Assembly (NCBI GenBank): GCA_030144965.1
Contig: JAMPUU010000006.1
Location: forward strand, 186,001-250,000
DNA from: Nitrospira sp. BO4
GTDB lineage: Bacteria > Nitrospirota > Nitrospiria > Nitrospirales > Nitrospiraceae
Length of the DNA stretch: 64,000 nt
Reading direction: 5' to 3'
The position numbers and the translations under genes were made by a program. Below are positions 55,425 through 63,364 of this stretch, piece after piece (position 1 is the first letter of the stretch; each line of letters starts with the position of its first letter). The notes under the pieces were generated by a model that saw nothing but the letters and a program-made list of their open reading frames with translations, was not told the origin of the DNA and ran no database searches.

Positions 55425-56819
55425 TCATTCAGGCTTTTCTTCCAATCCAACATGTGCGCGAAGACGATTGTAATTGAACGCCGGCTTGCCCAACCGCCAA
55501 AGACCCGGATCATGCTGAGCCATTTCATCGATCAACGCAGCGACCACGCCACGCATGGTGGGAATTGCGGCCGCATGTCGCGGGGTTTGCCCGCCGAGCG
55601 CGAGATGAGGCTGATCCGACCATTCAAGGTAGGCTTTCTCAAGAAACTGATTGAGCAGCATGTTGTCTTCTTCCCGTGTCACGACCAGCGTTGGCGGCTC
55701 ACCAGATAGGAGCTCGGCTACCGACAGTTGCCGAGCGGGTAGCACCAGCGTCTCACCTCGGAAATGCAGTGAAAATCCAAATGAGGCCGCAAGTCGATGC
55801 TTGATCTGGTCAAGTCGTTCCGGACTGTTGCATTCCACGATGAGCTGCGAAGAGGTCAGCGTCAGTTTCGCCACAATGAATGCGGGAACCCCAGTCGTGT
55901 CCCGCTGAACCCACGTTCGTGTCAAGGGAACGGTTCTACCGATGCCCGCCTGCGCTTCAACTGGAAGCAATGGCTTTTCCGATTCAAACTCGCTCATGGA
56001 GGACAACGTTTCAGCGAACAATCGATACGCATGATGGTCGTAGAGCGCGACGGCATACAGATACGGTCGGCCGCCAGAATCGCGATAGCCGATGTGGACG
56101 ACCGCGTCCACCACGGCATCCAGGCGCCGCTGCGCGAACGCCCAGAGAATCATATAGCCGAAGCGCTTGGCAAACTCCTTCCACTCCCCCAGCGCAAAGG
56201 ATCCAGTGGTTATTTCCATTTCTCGACGCCATTCGGACGTCATATTGAGCAATGCTTCAGCATCCGCCTGTGACAGGGCGATTCCGCCTCCAGCCCAGAC
56301 TGCCTTGTCGGGTTCCTGTGTGTTCGGATCATGAATAACCCGGGTGAGCAACGGACGGTCCATCGCAAACTCCTTGACGAATCCCTCTCCAGGCAACACC
56401 ACTCTCATCCCATCGGCAAGCGATCGCAGCACGAGATCTTCGCCAGGCGTCGGTGTCGAGGTCGGTTTCAGCACGTCGAGATGCGAATGTTTCAACGGAT
56501 CGAGCCACTGCCGTTCTTCATTGGGAATATGCTCGGTGATGACGTCCCGCAGCTGTTCGATAAGTGTCAGCTGCCCGTCTTCCGGATAGAAATCGCAGAA
56601 CAGGTAGAGACTCGCCAGTTCTGTTTCCTGCTCAAGTAGCGGAACAAGCCTGCCTGTTCCCCCTTGCAGATAGGGCTTCAGCGCCCGCGCGAACGCCAGT
56701 TCCCGCTGCAATCTAAATTCCGGCTCGAGAGAGAGCGCTTCCAAACGCGCGAGGACTGCATCGAGAGACGGAGGCCGCGGGCTCCAGAACCCGGCCGGCT
56801 GCTCATTCACGCGCTTCAT
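55425..56819 (-). CDS. Hypothetical protein
   Basis: 464 aa, no confirmed family. The N-terminal 120 residues are helical; a central part carries FGYMILWAFAQRRLD and YLYAVALYDHHAYRLF; near the C-terminus, ALGGQTPRHAAAIPTMRGVVAALIDEM resembles the motif found in SEC-C/antitoxin-type (MbcA/ParS) C-terminal regions. It overlaps the DUF2934 gene by 17 bases and probably belongs to the stress operon with the upstream Usp. No membrane segment seen. The 181-bp gap below it (55244-55424) holds no gene. Confidence 0.65.
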   Translation of the reverse strand: MKRVNEQPAGFWSPRPPSLDAVLARLEALSLEPEFRLQRELAFARALKPYLQGGTGRLVPLLEQETELASLYLFCDFYPEDGQLTLIEQLRDVITEHIPNEERQWLDPLKHSHLDVLKPTSTPTPGEDLVLRSLADGMRVVLPGEGFVKEFAMDRPLLTRVIHDPNTQEPDKAVWAGGGIALSQADAEALLNMTSEWRREMEITTGSFALGEWKEFAKRFGYMILWAFAQRRLDAVVDAVVHIGYRDSGGRPYLYAVALYDHHAYRLFAETLSSMSEFESEKPLLPVEAQAGIGRTVPLTRTWVQRDTTGVPAFIVAKLTLTSSQLIVECNSPERLDQIKHRLAASFGFSLHFRGETLVLPARQLSVAELLSGEPPTLVVTREEDNMLLNQFLEKAYLEWSDQPHLALGGQTPRHAAAIPTMRGVVAALIDEMAQHDPGLWRLGKPAFNYNRLRAHVGLEEKPE

Positions 56820-57027
56820 GGATTTCTGTCATGACGATTTCCTCCGCATCGAGCCAATCTCGGAGAGCGCCCCCTTCTTGACGGCCCCGCTCCTCCCAGA
56901 GCTCATAGGCTTTGTGCGAGATCCGTTCCCACATTCCATCCGGCAATTCGATGGGCTTCACGGCCTTCTTTACTACAGAAGAGGATCGTCTGCTCCCTTT
57001 GCTGGTTTTCTTCGTTGCCTTTTGCAT
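56803..57027 (-). CDS. DUF2934 small basic protein
   Basis: 74 aa from ATG 57027 with GAGGAG. The N-terminus is Lys/Ser-rich. The core WERISHKAYELWEERGRQEGGALRDWLDAEEIV is the DUF2934 signature. The start of the next gene (56819) lies inside its 3' end. Small helical proteins of this family often accompany Usp genes; function unknown. Confidence 0.82.
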   Translation of the reverse strand: MQKATKKTSKGSRRSSSVVKKAVKPIELPDGMWERISHKAYELWEERGRQEGGALRDWLDAEEIVMTEIHEARE

Positions 57028-57049
57028 AACTCGCTCCTCAATTAAACGT

Positions 57050-58018
57050 CTAAACGTCCGTTGGTGACTCCCTGGAAAGGACACGGCGATGGCCCGGCCG
57101 AAACTTCGGGCTCCTGACGGTCAGCACAGGGCAAGAGGATCTCCGAAGGACGGACTCCGTGACACTGCCGAATAACGTACGAGACAACCCACGGCGTCCA
57201 TGAGTCCCCATGACAATTACATCAATGCCTTGGGCCGTCGCCGCATCAAGAATTGAATCAGCCGGTAGTCCACCCACGATGAGGAAGTCGGACACGAGGC
57301 CAGCGGAAGTGAGTGCGGAGACGACGTCCGATAACCGCTTCGTGAACACGGTCTTGATTGATTCCCGTGTTTCCACATGAGAAAGAGTGAAATCCAATCC
57401 GTATGAAACCGGCTCCAACACGTGAAGAATTTTCACGGAAGCTTTCAGTCGTTGAGCAACCATGGCTCCATACTCCAGCGCGTCGAGTGAGCAGTCTGAA
57501 AAATCGATCGGCACCAGAAGCCGGTGGAGACCCGCATGATCGCGTCGGCTCTGGTCAGCCGGCTCCCCCCCAGTTCCTTCGGCGCGCACAGCCAGCACCG
57601 GGCAGGGTGCCGCCCGGATGATTCGTTCCGCCGTACTACCCAGCAGGACATGTGCCAGGCCGGTCTTCCCTCTCGTACCCACGACAATCAGATCCGTATC
57701 CTCGGCGCTTGCCGCCGCAAGTACTCCTTCACTCGGGATGCCCCTCGTCATCCTGGTCTGAACCGAGATCCCGTGATCGGTAGCCCGTGCTTTCAACTCG
57801 GCCAGTTCGTCCGTGGCCCGCTTCGTCATCTCACCCAAATACAACCGATTGACGGGACTCTCAGAGTCGAGCCCAGGTAGAAATTCCAACACATGCATGA
57901 CGGTCAGGGTAGCCGGCCATGATTGGGCCAGAGAGACCGCATAGGCCTCCGCTTCCGCTGCTCCCGGAGACCCATCCGTCGCAAAGAGAATTCTTGGCAT
58001 TGCTTCAGCCAGGCTCAC
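57050..58018 (-). CDS. Tandem-domain universal stress protein
   Basis: 322 aa from GTG 58018, which follows GGAGG at 4 bases; ATG 58000 is an alternative. Two UspA domains, each with the phosphate-binding signature (VGTRGKTGLAHVLLGSTAERII and MGTHGRRGLSRTLFGSVTESVL). It is the first gene of the minus-strand stress operon; its start is 64 bases from a strong sigma-54-like promoter match at 58082-58097. Confidence 0.9.
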   Translation of the reverse strand: MSLAEAMPRILFATDGSPGAAEAEAYAVSLAQSWPATLTVMHVLEFLPGLDSESPVNRLYLGEMTKRATDELAELKARATDHGISVQTRMTRGIPSEGVLAAASAEDTDLIVVGTRGKTGLAHVLLGSTAERIIRAAPCPVLAVRAEGTGGEPADQSRRDHAGLHRLLVPIDFSDCSLDALEYGAMVAQRLKASVKILHVLEPVSYGLDFTLSHVETRESIKTVFTKRLSDVVSALTSAGLVSDFLIVGGLPADSILDAATAQGIDVIVMGTHGRRGLSRTLFGSVTESVLRRSSCPVLTVRSPKFRPGHRRVLSRESPTDV

Positions 58019-58081
58019 GCGGCCTCCACACTCAACAAGAATAGTTCCCCACTCATCGTCAGTATCTCGTCCTCTTGAGGG

Positions 58082-58097
58082 AGCAAAGGTGATGCCA
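58082..58097 (-). promoter_or_regulatory. Candidate sigma-54 promoter for the Usp-DUF2934 operon
   Basis: Minus strand TGGCAT-N5-TTGCT with GG and GC exactly 10 bases apart, one mismatch from the consensus TGGCAC-N5-TTGCW. It sits 64 bases upstream of the GTG start. It pairs with a mirror-image match for the plus-strand operon at 58303-58318. Confidence 0.6.
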
Positions 58098-58199
58098 TCC
58101 ACGATATGGTGGGACGAATGCTGATGATTGAAGAACCCGCGAATCTGTCATTCTCATTCTCGCCCTCAGCCAAACGTTCCGCCTTCTGAGAAGAGGATC

Positions 58200-58233
58200 T
58201 CTGCTACAACGGTTGTTCGCCCGCTGTAGCAGA
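58200..58233. promoter_or_regulatory. Inverted repeat between divergent sigma-54-like promoters
   Basis: TCTGCTACA (58200-58208), 16-base spacer, TGTAGCAGA (58225-58233). Perfect 9-bp arms. Its centre lies about 110 bases upstream of the plus-strand start and 145 of the minus-strand start, the usual distance for an enhancer-binding protein site. No T-run follows, so a terminator is unlikely. Confidence 0.55.
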
Positions 58234-58302
58234 AGGCGCCATTCCCTGGAAAGCCCGTCCTCCTTCACTGCGTCCAGCCCAGCACTTCGGGATGTTATGG
58301 AG

Positions 58303-58318
58303 CGGCATTGGACTTGCT
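58303..58318 (+). promoter_or_regulatory. Candidate sigma-54 promoter for the plus-strand stress operon
   Basis: CGGCAT-N5-TTGCT with GG (58304-58305) and GC (58316-58317) 10 bases apart. It lies 25 bases upstream of the ATG of the small membrane protein at 58344. The match is weaker than its minus-strand counterpart (first T is C, sixth C is T). Confidence 0.5.
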
Positions 58319-58343
58319 GAAGGTCATCTTCAGGAGGAGAGCG

Positions 58344-58439
58344 ATGACGCGCGCGCAACGCCTTTTGCTTGGAGCCGTGGGATTGGCTATCGCGATCGTG
58401 ATCTATTTTGTCTTCTTCTGTCCCTCGGAGTGCCGGTGA
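58344..58439 (+). CDS. 31-residue single-helix membrane peptide
   Basis: 31 aa, ATG 58344 with AGGAGGAGAG directly upstream. Basic start MTRAQR, then a hydrophobic helix (LLLGAVGLAIAIVIYFVFF) and a short tail with two Cys (CPSECR). The strong SD and the position between a sigma-54-like promoter and the Usp gene support expression. It is a candidate regulatory microprotein; function unknown. Confidence 0.65.
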   Translation: MTRAQRLLLGAVGLAIAIVIYFVFFCPSECR

Positions 58440-58510
58440 GATCAAACCCGAAAGAGGAGAGTGCCGACTGCTGAAACAGGTCAGGAAGCCTACAGACTGA
58501 AGGTGACTCC

Positions 58511-59374
58511 ATGAAAATATTGCTCACTGTCGACGGTTCCGACCATTCGTATGAAGCGGTCCGGTCCCTCAACTACCTGGCGCGCGCCGAGGAACTGCAC
58601 ATTGTGCACGTACTCGATGTCCCCAGTCCGGCCTATCCCATGATGATGCCGGAGGTGGCGCAAGAACTCTACGAGACGGTCGAGCGAAATATGCGCGATG
58701 ACGGGACTCGTTTACTGGATCGCATTATGTCATTACTCCCATTGGATGTTGGGCCAGTCACAAAGCATCTGGTCGTCGGATCTCCGGCGGATCAGATCGT
58801 CACACTAGCGGATCAGCTGAAGGTGGATCTGATTCTTTTAGGTACCAGGGGTCTTGGACCGATCAAGGAACGGCTCATTGGAAGCGTCTCCCATCGAGTG
58901 CTGACCTTTGGACCAGGTGCGAAGCTGATTCTTCCCGGTCCCTTGAAGACGCTTCATCGAATACTGCTTCCCCTACAAGGAACCTATGACGCAGACCATG
59001 CCCTAGCCTTCCTTCAACAGAAGCCCTTTCGCGACCCACCCATGATAACCTTGTTCACTGTCCTTCCCCATACCAGGCCTCCCTGGCCAGTGGATGCCGT
59101 TTCAGCTGAGCACATGGAAACCCATTCCCTCCGCAAGGCAAAAGACTTTCTCGACGAGACAGCCGCCAAGCTCGGAGCGTCAGGCTACCCGACCCACGTG
59201 TCTGCCACATTAGGCACACCCGTTGATGGAATTCTTCAGGAAGCCAGGGCCTTGAATCCAGACCTTATTCTCACGGGATCCCGAGCGCGCCGCGGCCTCA
59301 CCCGTATGGTGCTCGGCAGCGTTTCACACGCTCTGTTGCACCAGGGGATCTATCCGCTCATGATTTTCGGCTGA
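58511..59374 (+). CDS. Tandem-domain universal stress protein
   Basis: 287 aa, two UspA domains. Both nucleotide motifs are visible (LGTRGLGPIKERLIGSVSHRVL and TGSRARRGLTRMVLGSVSHALL). The first domain is followed by a PGPLKTLHRILLPLQG linker. First full-length gene of the plus-strand operon; FmdB-type and cytochrome c genes follow within 20 bases. It is distinct from the two Usp proteins on the other strand. Confidence 0.9.
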   Translation: MKILLTVDGSDHSYEAVRSLNYLARAEELHIVHVLDVPSPAYPMMMPEVAQELYETVERNMRDDGTRLLDRIMSLLPLDVGPVTKHLVVGSPADQIVTLADQLKVDLILLGTRGLGPIKERLIGSVSHRVLTFGPGAKLILPGPLKTLHRILLPLQGTYDADHALAFLQQKPFRDPPMITLFTVLPHTRPPWPVDAVSAEHMETHSLRKAKDFLDETAAKLGASGYPTHVSATLGTPVDGILQEARALNPDLILTGSRARRGLTRMVLGSVSHALLHQGIYPLMIFG

Positions 59375-59393
59375 TTGTCGAAAGGGTCGCACC

Positions 59394-59558
59394 ATGCCGA
59401 TGTACGACTACAAATGTCTCGATTGTGGGAAAGAATCACGGATCGTCGTGACGCTGAAAGAGCATGAGCGCGGCGAGGTGACATGCCTGGCGTGCGGAAG
59501 CAAGAAGCTGCAACAACTTTTCAGCCCGTTCATCGCTCACACCACAAAGAAAAGTTAG
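59394..59558 (+). CDS. FmdB-type zinc-ribbon protein
   Basis: 54 aa. MPMYDYKCLDCGKE then CLACGSKKL gives the two CxxC pairs of the FmdB regulatory-protein family. It lies between the Usp and cytochrome c genes, 19 and 4 bases away. Members are small putative regulators or redox/metal proteins. Confidence 0.85.
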   Translation: MPMYDYKCLDCGKESRIVVTLKEHERGEVTCLACGSKKLQQLFSPFIAHTTKKS

Positions 59559-59562
59559 CACC

Positions 59563-59946
59563 ATGCTTACAACGACGCGGCGGTTCATACGGCATCGATT
59601 GCTCGCGGCAGCGCTCCTCGGATTCTGCATGGTGAACGGTCCGGCAGCCTCCCCTGTGGATGCCCAAGACTATCCTCCAGACATCGCGCGCGGAAAAGCA
59701 GTGTACGAACGTCACTGTCAGAACTGTCATGGCCCGACCGGTCGAGGCGACGGTCCTGACGCCGCCCCCTTGAAAGTGCCACCAGCCGATTTTCAGCGAT
59801 TCCGGTCGTTTCTGAAATCCGATGAAGAACTACTGCGAACCATCGAGCATGGCGTTGTCTTCAGTCCGATGCATTCGTGGCGCGGCCAGCTCACCGACGG
59901 AGAAATGCAGGACGTCGTCGCGCACATTCGCCTTCTGTCGCAGTAG
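59563..59946 (+). CDS. Periplasmic mono-heme cytochrome c
   Basis: 127 aa. A signal peptide of about 34 residues ends VDAQD. The haem motif Cys52-x2-Cys55-His56 (HCQNCHGPTGRGDG) and a Met axial ligand in SPMHSW at about 102 define a class I cytochrome c. It could pass electrons to terminal oxidases or other periplasmic acceptors. Position in a Usp operon suggests use under altered redox conditions. Confidence 0.9.
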   Translation: MLTTTRRFIRHRLLAAALLGFCMVNGPAASPVDAQDYPPDIARGKAVYERHCQNCHGPTGRGDGPDAAPLKVPPADFQRFRSFLKSDEELLRTIEHGVVFSPMHSWRGQLTDGEMQDVVAHIRLLSQ

Positions 59947-59991
59947 GCACTATGACCGGTTTATCGATTCATGAGATCCCCCAATTTCGCG

Positions 59992-60585
59992 ATGACTCCT
60001 ACAACCATCTCCCTCACGCCCTCTGATGCGTTGCTCCTTACGGATATCCAGAAGGATTTTCTTCCACGAGGGGCGCTCGGCATCAGAGACGGCGATGAAA
60101 TTATTCCGATCCTGGAGCATTATGTCTGCCGATTTGCAGCTTGCGGTCTTTCGATTTTCCTGACGCGCGACTGGCATCCGCCGGACCATTGCTCTTTCGT
60201 GTCCCAAGGAGGCCCGTGGCCGACGCATTGTGTGGCAGGTTCCCCCGGCGCGTTACCACCGTCGTCGTTTGTTACACCGTCATCGGCGGTCATCATTTAC
60301 AAAGCCATCGACCGAGATCAAGAAGCCTATTCAGCCTTCCACAACACCAGTTTGGATCGTCATCTACGAGCCCTCCACGTGCAGCGCCTCTTCATCGGCG
60401 GATTGGCGACCGACTATTGTGTCTTGCACTCGGTGAAGAATGCTCGGACACTGGGCTATGACGTTTGCTTGCTGATGGACGGGATCAAGGCGGTCAACCT
60501 CCAGCCTGACGACGGTCATCTCGCAGAGGAGGTGATGATCAGCCTGGGAGCTGTGCCCGTTCGATGGGAGATGCTCGAAGCATGA
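59992..60585 (+). CDS. pncA: Nicotinamidase (isochorismatase-fold)
   Basis: 197 aa from ATG 59992; ATG 59971 in the same frame is equally possible since neither has a strong SD. Catalytic triad: Asp in LLTDIQKDFLP, Lys in IIYKAIDRD and Cys in GGLATDYCVLHS; metal ligand segment TRDWHPPDHCSF. It deaminates nicotinamide to nicotinate, the substrate of the next enzyme. Overlaps pncB by ATGA. Confidence 0.88.
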   Translation: MTPTTISLTPSDALLLTDIQKDFLPRGALGIRDGDEIIPILEHYVCRFAACGLSIFLTRDWHPPDHCSFVSQGGPWPTHCVAGSPGALPPSSFVTPSSAVIIYKAIDRDQEAYSAFHNTSLDRHLRALHVQRLFIGGLATDYCVLHSVKNARTLGYDVCLLMDGIKAVNLQPDDGHLAEEVMISLGAVPVRWEMLEA

Positions 60586-61916
60586 ATCCTTCGACCAGCG
60601 CCCTGCTGACCGATCTGTATGAGCTCACGATGGCTCAAGCGTACCTGGAACAGGGGATGGACAAGCCGGCTGTGTTCGAGTTCTTCGTCCGTAAACTCCC
60701 CGCCCACCGGAACTTCTTGGTGGCCGCCGGTCTTGAACAGGTGTTGGATTACCTCTCAACGCTGCGCGTGACGCAGGAAGAACTTGCCTGGCTTGATCAA
60801 TCGGGGCAGTGTAGCCGGAGGTTCCTTCATTACCTGGAAGCCCTGCGATTCACCGGGGATGTGGAAGCCATGCCCGAAGGAACCCTGTTCTTCCCTCCTG
60901 AGCCCATCCTCAGAATCGTCGCATCGCTCCCACTGGCCCAGCTCGTCGAAAGCCGTGTCATAAACCTGCTGAACTTTCAGACCATGGTGGCCTCCAAGGC
61001 GGCACGTTCGGTGCTGGCGGCAGAAGGAAAGCCGCTCATCGATTTTGGGCTGCGCCGCGCGCATGGCGCCGAAGCCGGTCTCCTGGCCGCGCGAGCCAGC
61101 TACGTGGCCGGCTTCGCCGGAACGGCGACCGTATTGGCCGGCATGGCGTTTGGCATTCCTCTGTACGGCACGATGGCCCATTCGTTCGTCCAGGCTCACG
61201 AAGTTGAGGTCGACGCCTTCGAGCACTATGCCCAGGCACAACCGGAGAACGTCGTTCTCTTGATCGACACCTATGATACCGAAGCTGCCGCGCACAAAGT
61301 CGTCTCGCTGGCTCCAATGCTCAAAGGCAAGGGGATTACGGTGAAGGGCGTCCGACTCGACAGCGGAGATCTTGCCGACCATGCTCAAAAAGTTCGACGT
61401 ATCTTGGACGAAGGCGGTTTGGCTCATGTACAGATCCTCGCCAGCGGAAACCTCGATGAATACCGCGTGAGGGATTTCGTCCAAAGCGGTGCGCCGATCG
61501 ATAGCCTCGCCGTCGGCACGGCGATGACCACCTCATCTGATGCCCCCTCACTGGACTGCGCCTACAAACTCCAAGAATATGCGGGCCGTCCCTGCCGCAA
61601 ACGATCAGAAGGCAAGGCCACCTGGCCCGGCCGCAAACAAGTCTACCGGTACTATTCGGGCAATGGGCGTTTGACCCACGACTTCCTCACGACACACGAT
61701 GATCAACTGTCCGGCGAACCGCTCCTCCAACCGGTCATGAAGGAGGGCCGCCCTCTTGCCGCATCACCAGGCCTGGCCGAGGTGCGCCGCCATGCAGCAA
61801 CGCAGCTGGAGCAACTTCCTGAATCGTTACGAGCCCTTGAGATGGTGTCGGCCTATGACGTTCGGATCACTTCGGCGTTGCAGAGCCTGGCCCAGGCAGT
61901 TGACCGCAATATTTAA
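60582..61916 (+). CDS. pncB: Nicotinate phosphoribosyltransferase
   Basis: 444 aa from ATG 60582, overlapping the pncA stop. The N-terminus STSALLTDLYELTMAQAY and the blocks FGLRRAHG, GTMAHSFVQAHE and VRLDSGDL (PRPP site) identify the enzyme. It converts nicotinate, PRPP and ATP to nicotinate mononucleotide. With PncA it forms a complete Preiss-Handler entry for NAD salvage from nicotinamide. Confidence 0.93.
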   Translation: MNPSTSALLTDLYELTMAQAYLEQGMDKPAVFEFFVRKLPAHRNFLVAAGLEQVLDYLSTLRVTQEELAWLDQSGQCSRRFLHYLEALRFTGDVEAMPEGTLFFPPEPILRIVASLPLAQLVESRVINLLNFQTMVASKAARSVLAAEGKPLIDFGLRRAHGAEAGLLAARASYVAGFAGTATVLAGMAFGIPLYGTMAHSFVQAHEVEVDAFEHYAQAQPENVVLLIDTYDTEAAAHKVVSLAPMLKGKGITVKGVRLDSGDLADHAQKVRRILDEGGLAHVQILASGNLDEYRVRDFVQSGAPIDSLAVGTAMTTSSDAPSLDCAYKLQEYAGRPCRKRSEGKATWPGRKQVYRYYSGNGRLTHDFLTTHDDQLSGEPLLQPVMKEGRPLAASPGLAEVRRHAATQLEQLPESLRALEMVSAYDVRITSALQSLAQAVDRNI

Positions 61917-61933
61917 CACCGAAGGAGCACAAG

Positions 61934-63364
61934 ATGACGCGCCCCGCTATACCGACCGTCTTTATGGGAATCATCATACTCATCGGATTTGCCGCCACCT
62001 GGGCGGGAGCGGCCGGCCCATCGGCTTCCAGCACCAAATCGTTCGTGGGTCCTCCTTGCAAGAGTCTCTACAAGAAGAAATCCATTCCAGCGAAGACGCT
62101 GCATGCCCTCGTGCGTTCGCACGAACGATGGGTGGAATATCGAGGCAACGCGAATGCCAAACGCGCCGAGCTCTGCCAAGCCGACCTCAGCCGAGCATTA
62201 CTCGCGGGGGCGAATCTCGAACGGGCGGACCTTGAAGGCACCATCTTACGTCAAGCGAACCTGTCTCAGGCCACTCTGATTCAGGCGAGTCTTGCGGGGG
62301 CCGACCTCACCAAAGCCATCCTTGAGGACAGTAACCTCTCCGGAGCCGATCTGCGTCGTGCCCGACTCGCGGGCGCGAATCTCTTTCGCGCCATCGGCGA
62401 TGAAGCCGCTCTCTTTGACGCCGTCTTCATCGGCGCGACGATGCACGAGTCGACATTCGAGCGGGCTCAGCTGGAGGGGGCCGATCTCACGGCTGCCGAC
62501 TTGACCGACAGCAACTTCGTCGAAGCCCATTTTTACGGAGCGACGCTGAAAGACGCCGTCCTGGTGAATGCTGATCTATCGGGCGCCGACCTGCGTCGTG
62601 CTGTCCTGACCAACGCCAATCTCTATCGGGCCAGCCTTCAGGGTGCGCTGCTGGACCATACGCAACTCGAGCGGACCCATCTCATCGAAGCCGACTTAGA
62701 AAGCGCCTACCTGGACGAGGCAAACTTGCGCGAGGCCAACCTGAAGGATGCCATTCTTCGCGGTGCCGACCTGCGATACGCCAGTTTGTATGACGCAGAC
62801 CTGCATAATACCGACCTAGAGGGCGCCAACTTGGAAGAAGCCAATCTGGTCAGGGCGCGCGTGAGCTCCGCAAAACTCCGGATGGCCATTCTGTATCACG
62901 CCACCCTCGATGAAGCCGATTTCCGCGACGCCCACATCAACCGCGCGGTCTTTATCGGAGCCAAGGGATTGAGCGTCAACTTCACGAACGGCGATTTGAG
63001 CGAGATCTACGCTCCAAAATCTTCCCTCCGTCACGCTCAGTTCAACAGGGCCAACCTGGAATCGGCCAATTTCGTCGGAGCAGATCTGAGCAGAGCGAGC
63101 TTCACCGATGCAAATTTGGCTCACGCGAATCTCCAAGACGTGAACCTTCACGATGCCGTCCTCGCCGGAGCCGATTTGAGCGAGGCTCGGCTGGACTCCG
63201 CGGACTTGCGTCGCGCGAACTTCAGGGGCGCTAACCTCTCCTCGGTCATCGGTCTCACACAGTCACAACTCAATGCCGCCTGCGTCGATGACCAGACTAA
63301 ACTGCCGCCGGCGCTCAGCCGTCCGGCTCCCTGCAATGCTGCAAAGAAGCGGACTAAGCCATGA
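61934..63364 (+). CDS. Exported pentapeptide-repeat protein
   Basis: 476 aa behind AAGGAGC. Signal peptide about 1-30. From about residue 72 to 440, near-continuous A(D/N)LxxA repeats form a right-handed quadrilateral beta-helix with roughly 70 units. A C-terminal Cys-containing, Lys-rich tail follows. The N-terminal non-repeat segment has two Cys that could pair. Secreted pentapeptide proteins have no single function; structural or DNA-mimic roles are known for others. Overlaps the hydrolase gene by ATGA. Confidence 0.88.
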   Translation: MTRPAIPTVFMGIIILIGFAATWAGAAGPSASSTKSFVGPPCKSLYKKKSIPAKTLHALVRSHERWVEYRGNANAKRAELCQADLSRALLAGANLERADLEGTILRQANLSQATLIQASLAGADLTKAILEDSNLSGADLRRARLAGANLFRAIGDEAALFDAVFIGATMHESTFERAQLEGADLTAADLTDSNFVEAHFYGATLKDAVLVNADLSGADLRRAVLTNANLYRASLQGALLDHTQLERTHLIEADLESAYLDEANLREANLKDAILRGADLRYASLYDADLHNTDLEGANLEEANLVRARVSSAKLRMAILYHATLDEADFRDAHINRAVFIGAKGLSVNFTNGDLSEIYAPKSSLRHAQFNRANLESANFVGADLSRASFTDANLAHANLQDVNLHDAVLAGADLSEARLDSADLRRANFRGANLSSVIGLTQSQLNAACVDDQTKLPPALSRPAPCNAAKKRTKP

